Of a DNA stretch of 64,000 nucleotides, positions 55,851 through 64,000 are shown piece after piece; position 1 is the first letter of the stretch; each line of letters begins with the position of its first letter. The notes under the pieces are model-generated. The model did no database searches, was not told the origin of the DNA, and was given only the letters and a program-made list of their open reading frames with translations. The stretch is from contig CAJHNH020002431.1 of NCBI GenBank assembly GCA_905116865.2, forward strand, positions 1 to 64,000, given 5' to 3'. The position numbers and the translations under genes were made by a program. This DNA is from Candidula unifasciata (Eukaryota > Mollusca > Gastropoda > Stylommatophora > Geomitridae).

Positions 55851-56683
55851 GTACTTTCCGTACTTAAAATGTCTTCTCCCATCCAAAACAGGGACGCTGT
55901 CCACTTGTTGTCATTCTTCATTAGTTAAAGATGGGCGGGGATATTAAAATATTAAACCCACAATTTTTTTTTTTATTCCTATGTTTACCAGTTCTTCAGA
56001 AATATTTTTCTTTGATGCTAAGACCGTGAAAACTCTTATACATGAAGTGTGATTGATCAAGGTCTGTATTTTCCCGCTCGCCGCCAAGCCTAGTCGTCTC
56101 TTCAACTATTGATTTGTTGTAGATAATGATCTTTTCCAGTTCGTTAGCGGCCGTTGTCTTCGCCCCTGTTTTCTTTCCACGTATTTCTTCTTTTTTATTG
56201 GTTCAAGTTTGCCTTCTACTAGGCGCATCCACCGGGTGGTGGATGGCGGAGCTGCCTTTAGATATAGATATACATTTTCTGTATCTTTATTAATATATAT
56301 ATAGAGGTTAGCCGCGAATAAATTGAATAGGATTGGACCAAAATAGGTGTTGGTCATTGAGAGGGGCGAGCTAGCTGATGGAACAGCCGGATCTATAAAA
56401 ATATCTCAAAACTGCGTGACATGACTAACGGCGGATAAAAGGCGCAATTATATCTCCTTCCGCTTCTTCCCTGTGCTGCCTTGAAGTTTTGTCTCTTTAG
56501 ACAAAGGGTAGTAAACTTTAAATAAACAGGCGTAAGACAAGGGAAACCAGCGCTATGTTTTCCACAGTTAAGCATGCCTTTAAACCAGTCGTATTCAGAC
56601 ATCGGGCGTGATGCTGACCTCATGGTCTATAAAAATATATAGCTAGCTCTGTATGCCCAGCGATGTTAATGGGGTTTCTAATG
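55851..56683. other. no recognised gene; SINE tail fragment near 56599-56665
   Basis: GGGCGTGATGCTGACCTCAT and CTAGCTCTGTATGCCCAG at 56599-56660 are a piece of the A/C tail. A minus frame at 56106-56357 has no convincing domain. Confidence 0.45.
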
Positions 56684-56860
56684 CAGTGGCTCTTAACTTT
56701 TATAATGCCGCGACCGTTTAATACAATTATCTCCTGTTGTGGTGTTATTTTCCCTTATAAATTTGAGGAATATTTATTTCCCATAGTCAAAGGCGACCCT
56801 TGTGAAAGGGTCGTTCGACCCCCTAAAATAGGGTCGCGACCGGCAGGATGAGAACCGCTG
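56684..56860. mobile_element. short hAT-type MITE (177 bp)
   Basis: Ends CAGTGGCTCTTAAC and (reverse) CAGCGGTTCTCATC match at 11 of 14 positions. Inner arms GCCGCGACC and GGGTCGCGACC extend the symmetry. Flanks TTCTAATG and TTATAACG look like an 8-bp target duplication with two differences. Layout and wording resemble rodent URR1-type hAT MITEs as I remember them. No coding capacity. Confidence 0.75.
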
Positions 56861-56959
56861 TTATAACGGAATCACCTCGTCCTGTAGGGAGCAACATGTT
56901 CTATAGGTGATACCACACTGTCATCCAGCCTCTGTAGAGAAATTACATGTCAGTTACAT

Positions 56960-57073
56960 CCTAAACATTGGTACATGGAGTGTCAGAATTCTTGTACAAA
57001 CCTGAAAGTTGGACAAAATCAAGAAAGAAATGGAGAGAATGAATATACAAAATATGCAGATAACACATAAGTC
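56960..57073 (+). pseudogene. LINE family L endonuclease, 5' segment (left of RTE insertion)
   Basis: The frame reads LNIGTWSVRILVQT, stop, KLDKIKKEMERMNIQN, the N-terminal strand and first helix of an APE-type endonuclease (usual pattern GTWNVRT...KL...EM-x-R). The catalytic Asn of the first motif is Ser here. It continues at 60300 after the inserted RTE element. Confidence 0.75.
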
Positions 57074-60000
57074 CGCCTGTGTGTCACCGGGGCCCTCACG
57101 GGAAGCAAAGAATAGTGACACTGCACCCTACCAGGCATGTCGTAAGAGGCGACTAAGGGTAGGGTTGGGCTTGAGGTTGGCTACCTCATCCTGTAAAAAC
57201 CATAGCCACAAAAACCAACCAACCATGGATAAGTCAAAAAGAGAAGCAAATAAAATCCAGCCAACCAAGATGAGGGGAGGCTCTTCAAATAGAAGAAGTA
57301 TGACACAGTGTGGAGAAAGCCGTAAGGAGTCCGGATCGTTGACTTACCTCCTCTCAGCTAGGAAAACCTCAAGAATTGGCACCTGGAATGTTAGAACTCT
57401 CTATGATATAGGGAGAACAATGGAAGTAGCAAAGGAAATGAAACATTATAGAATTAGTATTTTAGGGTTATGTGAAACTAGATGGACTGGGACAGGGAAA
57501 AGTATTCTTAATTCAGGAGAAACTATTTTGTTCTCAGGACACACAGAGGAAAATTCGCCGCACAGTGAAGGAGTGGCCCTGATGCTATCAAAAGAAGCAG
57601 ACAGGGCACTAATAGAATGGGAAGCTGTGAGTCCCAGAATAATAAGAGCATCTTTTAGAACAGTAAAACAGAAGGTGAACATGTCGGTAATACTGTGTTA
57701 TGCACCAACAAATGATAAAGATGCATCTGTTAAGGAAGAATTTTACATGCAGCTTCAAAATATTATAAATAATGAAAGAAAGGGCAACTTAAAAATTTTG
57801 ATGGGTGACTTGAATGCTAAGATAGGATCAGACAACACAGGTTATAAAGAAATTATGGGGAGACATGGTCTAGGAGTAATGAATGAAAATGGAGAATTGT
57901 TCACACATTTTTGTGCAGGTAACCAGTATGTTATTGGTGGAAGTATTTTTCCCCATAAAAGAATACACAAGGTAACATGGGAATCACCAGACCATAAGAC
58001 AACTAATCAAATTGACCACATATGTATTAACAAAAAGTTTAGATCATCCCTTTACGATGTTAGGGCTTTCAGAGGTGCCGATGTATTTACTGACCATTTC
58101 CTGGTGATAAGTAAAATCAAGTTGAAACTAAAAAGATATATAACATCTTATAATCATAGAAACCAATATAATGTAGGCTTTCTCAGAGATAAAGAAATTA
58201 AGGAACAGTTCTCAGTTACGGTCTCTAATAAGTACCAGGTGTTGCAGCAGTTAGCTGAAGATGTCAACACAGAAGTCTGCTGGGATCAGATCAAAGAAAT
58301 CTGGAATGAATCTTGCGTAGAAGTTCTTGGCAAGAAAGAAAGGAAACATAAAGCATGGATAACACCAGAAACCATTAAACTGATTGAAGATAGGAAAAGT
58401 AAAAAGGCAGAATTAAACAATAGCAAAACTAGAGCTGCTAAAGCTAGAGCTCAGGAGAATTACACAGAAGCCAACAAGGAAGTTAGGAGGCATATAAGGG
58501 CAGATAAAGTGAAATATCTAAATGATCTGGCACAAGAAGCGGAGACAGCAGCAGCAAAAGGAAACCTCAGAGAACTTTACAGTAACACAAGAAAATTAGA
58601 AGGTAAATATAGTCAGCCAACTGGATCAATCAAAAATAGTCAAGGAAAGGTACTTACTAACACTAAAGATCAAATGGACAGATGGGTTGAATATTTTGAA
58701 ATGCTTCTAAATAGACCAGGCCCAGAGGTTCCCCCAGATATCCAGCCTTGAGAAATGGAACTGGATATCAACTGTGAGATACCATCCAAAGAGGAAATTA
58801 GAAAAGCTATAAATCTTCTTAAGGAAGGAAAGGCGTCAGGCCCAGATGGTATCCCAGCTGAAGCCATCAGGACCAACATAAACACATCAACAGAATTGCT
58901 ACATAGATTATTCAGTAAAGTCTGAGAGACCGAAGAAATACCAGCAGACTGGAGAGAAGGATATCTTGTGAAACTGCCCAAAAAAGGTGATCTACAGGAG
59001 TGTGAAAACTATAGAGGAATTATGTTGCTGTCAGTTCCTGGAAAAATATTAAGTAGAATTATTTTGGAAAGATTAAAAGATGCTATTGATAAAGAGACGA
59101 GCAGGCAGGTTTTCGGTCAAACAGATCCTGTACTGATCAAATAGCCACATTAAATATTATAATAGAGCAAAGCATTGAACTGAACTCACCACTTTACATT
59201 GGATTTATAGATTATGAAAAAGCATTTGACAGCATTAATAGGGAATCTCTCTGGAAATTGATGGGGCACTATGGAATCCCAAAGAAAATTATCAACTTAG
59301 TAAAGGCAACATATAAAGACATGAAATGTCGAGTTCTTCATGAGGGAAAGCTAACAGATGCATTTGAAATAAAAACAGGTGTGCGACAGGGATGTCTTTT
59401 GTCGCCTCTCCTATTTTTACTGGCTATAGACTGGACTATGAAAACAGTAACTGCTAACACCAAGAATGGAATTCAGTGGACCCCTACAAAATAGCTTGAT
59501 GATCTGGACTTCGCTGATGATATTGCCCTTCTGTCCCATTCACGGAATCAGATACAAGATAAATTAAATATACTTAATGCGAGATCACAGCAGCTTGGTC
59601 TGAAAATCCATAAAGGAAAGACAAAGATAATGAGAATAAATCAGGCAAATAGTAATGTGGTTTCTCTTAATGGCACCCCACTCCAAACGTGGAGTCGTAC
59701 ACCTATTTAGGCAGTAATGTAGATAAAGATGGAGGAACTGATAGAGATATTAAAATAAGAATACAAAAGGCAAGAGGGGCTTTCATAGCACTAGGGAATT
59801 TGTGGAGGTCAAAAGAAATTTAAAGAAATACTAAACTAAAAAATTTTAATTCTAATGTCAAATCAGTACTATTGTATGGGGCGGAAACATGGAGAACAAC
59901 GAAGGCAATTACTAATAAATTACAGACATTCATTAACTGGTGCCTGCGCAGAATAGAGGGAATAAAATGGTATGATAGAATAACTAATGTAGAACTTTGG

Positions 60001-60299
60001 GAGAGAACTTAACAGGCTCCAGTGGATCAGAAGGTGAGGAAAAGACGCTGGCGTTGGATAGGGCACACACTGAGAAAACAGGAGAACAGCATAACTAGAA
60101 TGTCTTTGCATTGGAACCCACAGGGGCATAGGAATAAAGGAAGGCCAAAAAACACATGGAGAAGAGAGCTGGAGAATGAGGTTAGAAAGATTGGGAGGAC
60201 ATGGGGAGAGCTCCATGTAATGGCGAAGGATAGAACGACTTGGCGTGAGTTGGTTGAGGGCCTATGCTCCATTGGGGGATAGAAAGGCAGAAGAAGAAG
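57074..60299 (+). mobile_element. RTE-clade LINE, near full length (3226 bp)
   Basis: Non-LTR retrotransposon with one long reading frame (endonuclease plus reverse transcriptase), a 5' leader of about 150 bp and a 3' end in GCAGAAGAAGAAGA, a short tandem tail as usual for RTE elements. The leader contains CACCGGGGCCCTCACGGG and GGCATGTCGTAAGAGGCGAC, shared with element F. The polyprotein resembles the RTE/BovB-type proteins often annotated as craniofacial development protein 2-like (from memory). Bracketed by a perfect 12-bp duplication, it inserted as a unit into an older LINE L. Few lesions, so a fairly recent insertion. Confidence 0.9.
57225..60282 (+). pseudogene. RTE endonuclease-reverse transcriptase polyprotein, disrupted
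   Basis: The start is placed at ATGGATAAG (57225), the first in-frame ATG inside the element; the open frame runs upstream into flanking DNA only by chance. APE endonuclease motifs are intact to 58751: IGTWNVRTL, LCETRWTG (catalytic Glu, about 57471), GDLNAKIG (57804), TNQIDHI (about 58000) and FTDHFLV (Asp-His pair, about 58090). The RT follows: ASGPDGIPAEAI, FIDYEKAFDS (motif A, about 59200), GVRQGCLLSPL (motif B) and LDFADD (FADD at 59510-59521). The end is RWRWIGHTLRKQ...GRPKNTWRRE...GRTWGELH. Lesions: stops at 58749, 58922, 59492 and 60010, one more near 59820, and frameshifts near 59096 and 59688. Both catalytic domains keep their key residues, but the protein is not translatable in one piece. 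Confidence 0.9.
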
Positions 60300-61455
60300 A
60301 ACACATAAGTCATTCACACAGGTGGGAGGTTATATTTAAAAAAAAAAATGTGTTTTTATTATTCTGGAAATGAGCAAAAACTTTTAAATGATATTTTACT
60401 ATTTCAGACAGAGAGCTGTTATAAAAGATTCACAGTGAACTACTTCATATAAACTTAGTACAGGTTTGTGCACAACTTCGGAGAGCTCAGAAGATGGCAT
60501 TGATGAATTTTACAATGATTTAGACATGGCTATTGATCAGTGTCATAATTTTGAAGTAACAATAATAAAAGGCGATTTCAATGCAAAAGTTTGAAGTGAA
60601 AACGTGTGTGGAGTAACTTGTGGCTATAGCATAGGAGGAAAGAATAAGAGAGATACAAGATTAAAAGCTGGGCTGAGTCACAAAACAAAATAATTGGTAA
60701 CACCTGGTTCAAACACCACCCTTGTTGAATGTGGACTTGGAAAAGTTCTAGCGATAATGTCGGCAATCAGACTGATTAAATACTGAAAACAAACAGATAC
60801 AGGAGCAGTTTAATTGGAGCAAAGACTAGACCAGGAGCGGACAGTTATAATAATCATGTTCCAAATAATTATATTTAGAATAACACCGAACACAACATCA
60901 AGTTAAATTTAGGAATACGTAAAACGGATAAAGAAATTAAGGAACAGTTAGTTCAATGTCACTGTGCAGAACAGACATAATGATATGGACATAATAAAAA
61001 CTATTGAAGAACAATGGGATGTGCTGCGCAAGTCAATTAGCAGACATCAAAAGAGCTTACTCCTCCAACACATAGAGTAGCAAAAAAGAAATGGATAAAT
61101 GAAATTCTGCAGATGATGGACGAGAGAAGAAAGAAAAAGAAAGATAAAGAAGAATTTTATAGTATGCATAAAAAAATAGTAAACAAATGCGAAGAGGCTA
61201 AATAAACCTGGCTGAATCAGATAAGCATTGAGATTGGGGAAAAATTGCGGGAAACACTCACATTACATGCACTGACAGATAAATATATTAACAGGAAAGA
61301 AGAGATGTAACACCACTGGATGTTTAAATCGAAAGAAATTGAAATGTAAATGGGGTAAAGTGACATAATTAACAGATGGACAGAATACTTAAGGAATCTG
61401 TGCAATGGTAATAGACCAGAAGTATATTTGCAGGACAACAGTGAAGGCCCACCAA
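60300..61455 (+). pseudogene. LINE family L endonuclease, main part (right of RTE insertion)
   Basis: Continues the endonuclease begun at 56960. YYSGNEQKLLN (about 60355) is followed by DEFYNDLDMAIDQCHNFEV, IIKGDFNAKV (endonuclease Asp/Asn motif, 60570-60590), NTWFKHHP and MWTWKSSSDNVGNQTD with the conserved W and Q-x-D. RPGADSYNNHVP follows, where the usual SDH is NNH. After that comes the linker helix region (KKWINEILQMMDERRKKK, KIVNKCEEAK, INRWTEYL) and GPPILT at 61455, just short of the RT. There are more than ten stops, so it is much older than the RTE insertion. The RT is absent; a family E fragment sits at the break and an L 3' end follows at 61555. Confidence 0.85.
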
Positions 61456-61461
61456 TACTGA

Positions 61462-61537
61462 CTGATCCTCATCCGCATGGTGGCACTTTGTGTCATCGGG
61501 TGTTTATCGCTTGTGTGATGTCCTAGTGGGGTAAAAA
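61462..61537 (-). mobile_element. repeat family E, 5' fragment
   Basis: CCTCATCCGCATGGTGGCAC, TCATCGGGTGTTTATCGCTT, GTGTGATGTCCTAGTGGGG. Only the first about 75 bp of the family. Confidence 0.75.
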
Positions 61538-61554
61538 TCTACTACTACTACCCG

Positions 61555-62000
61555 CATGCTATACGGAGCCAGTTTTAACATAGGCTATAAATCCTGAGCC
61601 AGTCTTAACATAGGCAATAAATCCTGAACAATTAATAAACAAGCTGAGCAGACCTCTAAGATATGGTTTTACAAAAGAATCCTTAGAATTCTTCGGATAG
61701 CTAAGAAGAGCAACCCAGATGTTCTGAAAGAGGAGAGAGCTCAAAGACAACTTATCACAAACATCTGAAAGAGTCAGTCATCATTTGGAGTGGGAGGAGG
61801 GGGGGGGGGGGGGGTGGGTCGTGTTATCAGAAAAGAGAAATTGGAACAACACTGGAAACATCTGTGGAAAGAGAGACAGAGGAAGTCAGCGCGAGCATGT
61901 TCTTGACACCCTTTTTCCACTGCATGAATCGCGGATTGTGGAGAGTCATGATCGCCCATGCCAGTCGGCAAGGCACTTGATGATAATAAATATAACCAGC
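61555..62000 (+). mobile_element. LINE family L, 3' end
   Basis: Includes a 33-bp duplication (AGCCAGTTTTAACATAGGC and AGCCAGTCTTAACATAGGC). Then come GAATCCTTAGAATTCTTCGG, the peptide LEQHWKHLWKERQRK, a G run at 61799-61813 and the end GGCAAGGCACTTGATGATAA. Probably the 3' terminus of the same copy as 60300-61455, with the RT deleted. Confidence 0.75.
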
Positions 62001-62007
62001 GCTGTAC

Positions 62008-62280
62008 AGAAGCCGTTTCCAACCTTTTCTTTCGAGTCCCAATCCCCTTTTATACAGTTAATGTGACGCGCGACCCCATTAATTAAAAATAGGCGTTTTA
62101 ATAGGGTAAATAAAAGCACATCGAAAATAGATTTTCTGTGCAGGACAAGATGACGTGATTTTTGTTTTCCCTTTTTCACACTTTCAAAGCTCGTCCAATG
62201 TTCGGCGTATCTTAACAGAAGATCCTTCGCGACCTCATTTGAAGAAGCAACCCAAAGCTTGTAATGTAAACCCGTCAAAT
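62008..62280. mobile_element. possible degraded hAT-type MITE
   Basis: GCCGTTTCCAACCTTTTCTT with GTGACGCGCGACCCC at the left, and TTCGCGACCTCATTTGAAGA at the right, recall the layout of the MITE at 56684, but the ends do not pair clearly and no duplication is seen. Confidence 0.35.
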
Positions 62281-62689
62281 AGTGGATAATGAAGAGCCTC
62301 TCACGCTAACTCGACTACGTGACCTGTAAGAAAATCCTCGAAAAACACAAATATGCTGTCTCCGATATTACAGAAAAGAGTTATTATACAAAATTTCCTG
62401 TGAGAATAGTAAATGTTGATTGATTAGACGGAGTCATTTTACGGGATGTTGTAACTAACCCAGATATCAACTTGTCACCTATGATCTTTTACGACATGAA
62501 CGACCGGACAAAAAAAAAAAAGAAAGAACAAACATAATCTTCAAAGAGTTACAAAATGGACACGCAGGCACATCTTACATTCGGCCTTTCCAAGCAACCA
62601 TCTTTTAGATTACAACTGCCGGTTATCAATAATGCACGTTATGATTATTTAAAAAAATATATATACATCAAGAAATAATGCATACGCAT
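62281..62689. other. no recognised feature
   Basis: Unassigned AT-rich sequence. Confidence 0.4.
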
Positions 62690-63460
<771 letters not shown>

Positions 63461-63830
63461 CATATGCCTTCACCAGGATGAACACATCTGGTCATGCTGG
63501 CGTAAAGCCTAATGAGCGAGCGGAACAACCGGCAAGAAATGCACCAACACACGTGGGAAGAAGCTTGGACCGAGCAGATATCATCATCGCTGTACGGACG
63601 GGGCTACTAGCTAATGACGAATCTCCGACACTACCACGATTGCGTGACATTGAAGTAAATCGTGGTGAAGCTCGTCTATGCCGCCTCCGAGGCCGAGATA
63701 GAGGACATTATAACCAACCTCATGAAAATAATTTGTTGAAGTACCTTGGAGTGGCTGCTGCATCAGAAGACTGAGCACGCATGGGAATGCCTAGTGTGCA
63801 GTGACCATGATTGTGAAAACACACATGCGT
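63461..63830 (+). pseudogene. RNase H repeat R, copy 7 (C-terminal part)
   Basis: Plus strand. TSGHAGVKPNERAEQPAR contains the GHAGV turn with the conserved His of type-1 RNase H, but E replaces the fourth catalytic Asp (usual ADRLA). Then SLDRADIIIAVRTGLL, IEVNRGEARLCRLRGRD and the trailer GAGCACGCATGGGAATGCC. The first half of the domain is missing; CA-rich sequence lies directly 5'. The open frame of about 98 codons has no clear start. Dead 5'-truncated copy. Confidence 0.75.
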
Positions 63831-63954
63831 GACATGTGCAATGTTACAATCTAGTTCTTCTTTTTACTGCAAAGGCGTCACAACCAGTAGAAGATAAAGA
63901 AGAGTAGGTGGAAGATAAAGACGTAACATAAACAGTTAAAGACAAATATATAAA

Positions 63955-64000
63955 GTAAGGTAAAGATCCCTTATCACGCCTTTAGGTGTATCGGTTATAT
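63955..64000 (-). mobile_element. SINE family A tail, cut by window edge
   Basis: GTAAAGATCCCTTATCACGC, TTTAGGTGTATCGG: the reversed A tail; the rest lies beyond the window. Confidence 0.7.

Larger units (their letters stand above)
57062..60311. repeat. 12-bp target-site duplication of the RTE LINE
   Basis: AACACATAAGTC at 57062-57073 and again at 60300-60311, exactly flanking the element. Identical copies. Confidence 0.85.

Noticed and set aside
56106..56357. Minus frame with GPILFNLFAANLYI, reminiscent of an RT motif B region
   Set aside because: The QG dipeptide and neighbouring RT motifs are absent; too little to call.
57009..57224. N-terminal 72 residues of the long frame as part of the RTE protein
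   Set aside because: The first part (to 57073) belongs to the older LINE endonuclease left of the target duplication, and the rest is RTE leader before the first internal ATG.

Overview
This is a gene-poor, transposon- and microsatellite-saturated window of an animal nuclear genome. Several signs suggest an invertebrate, most likely a mollusc and perhaps a gastropod. They are tRNA-headed SINEs, an APE-type RTE LINE, a second degraded APE-type LINE family, RNase H fragments of a kind I associate with gastropod assemblies, a canonical (CCCTAA)n interstitial telomere tract (against an insect), and an intron-bearing lachesin/DIP-like immunoglobulin exon. The taxon is inference; no sequence search was run. 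Long open reading frames are almost all low-complexity artefacts.

Host coding content is minimal. There is one well-supported exon (6284-6488, minus strand; second half of an Ig V-type domain, consensus splice sites). There is also one weaker Ig-like exon candidate on the other strand (43023-43275). No complete host gene, rRNA or functional tRNA gene is visible.

Mobile elements form recurring families, named here by letter. A is a tRNA-headed SINE with box A/B and a long tail. C has different tRNA heads but the same tail as A. B is a SINE whose body expanded into a 39-bp minisatellite at 327-833. D is a SINE of about 380 bp with a different head. G is a tRNA-like head linked to a short body. 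E is an unclassified repeat of about 200 bp. F is a short element sharing its 5' end and AAG tail with the RTE LINE, so probably its non-autonomous derivative. LINE family L is present as about a dozen fragments, mostly 3' ends. RNase H repeat R occurs in seven pieces without an adjacent reverse transcriptase.

Region by region: 0-5.6 kb is SINEs, L fragments and a minisatellite. The Ig exon is at 6.3 kb, followed by a D SINE and a GA tract. At 8.8-9.7 kb there is a 0.9-kb AAG array. From 10 to 23 kb lie F elements, a second AAG array, an L reverse-transcriptase remnant and RNase H remnants. From 25.5 to 27.2 kb an L copy is split by an 896-bp hAT-type element with perfect terminal repeats and 8-bp target duplication. 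From 27 to 35 kb there are inverted and direct duplications, B and E elements and an RNase H remnant. From 35 to 43 kb there are compound microsatellites, a 32-bp minisatellite and a composite element of about 2.2 kb. From 45 to 52 kb there are a telomere-like tract, RNase H remnants and scattered SINEs. From 53.3 to 54.5 kb there is a GATA/GACA array. From 55 to 62 kb there are duplicated flanks around SINE B, a small hAT MITE, and a near-full-length RTE LINE (57074-60299, 12-bp target duplication) inserted into an older L copy. From 62.7 kb on there are CA/TA repeats and a last RNase H piece.

I found no defence system, gene cluster or other novel coding system. The most notable signals are structural: nested insertions with intact target duplications, SINE bodies turning into tandem repeats, modular SINE head/tail exchange, and an RTE-derived non-autonomous family.
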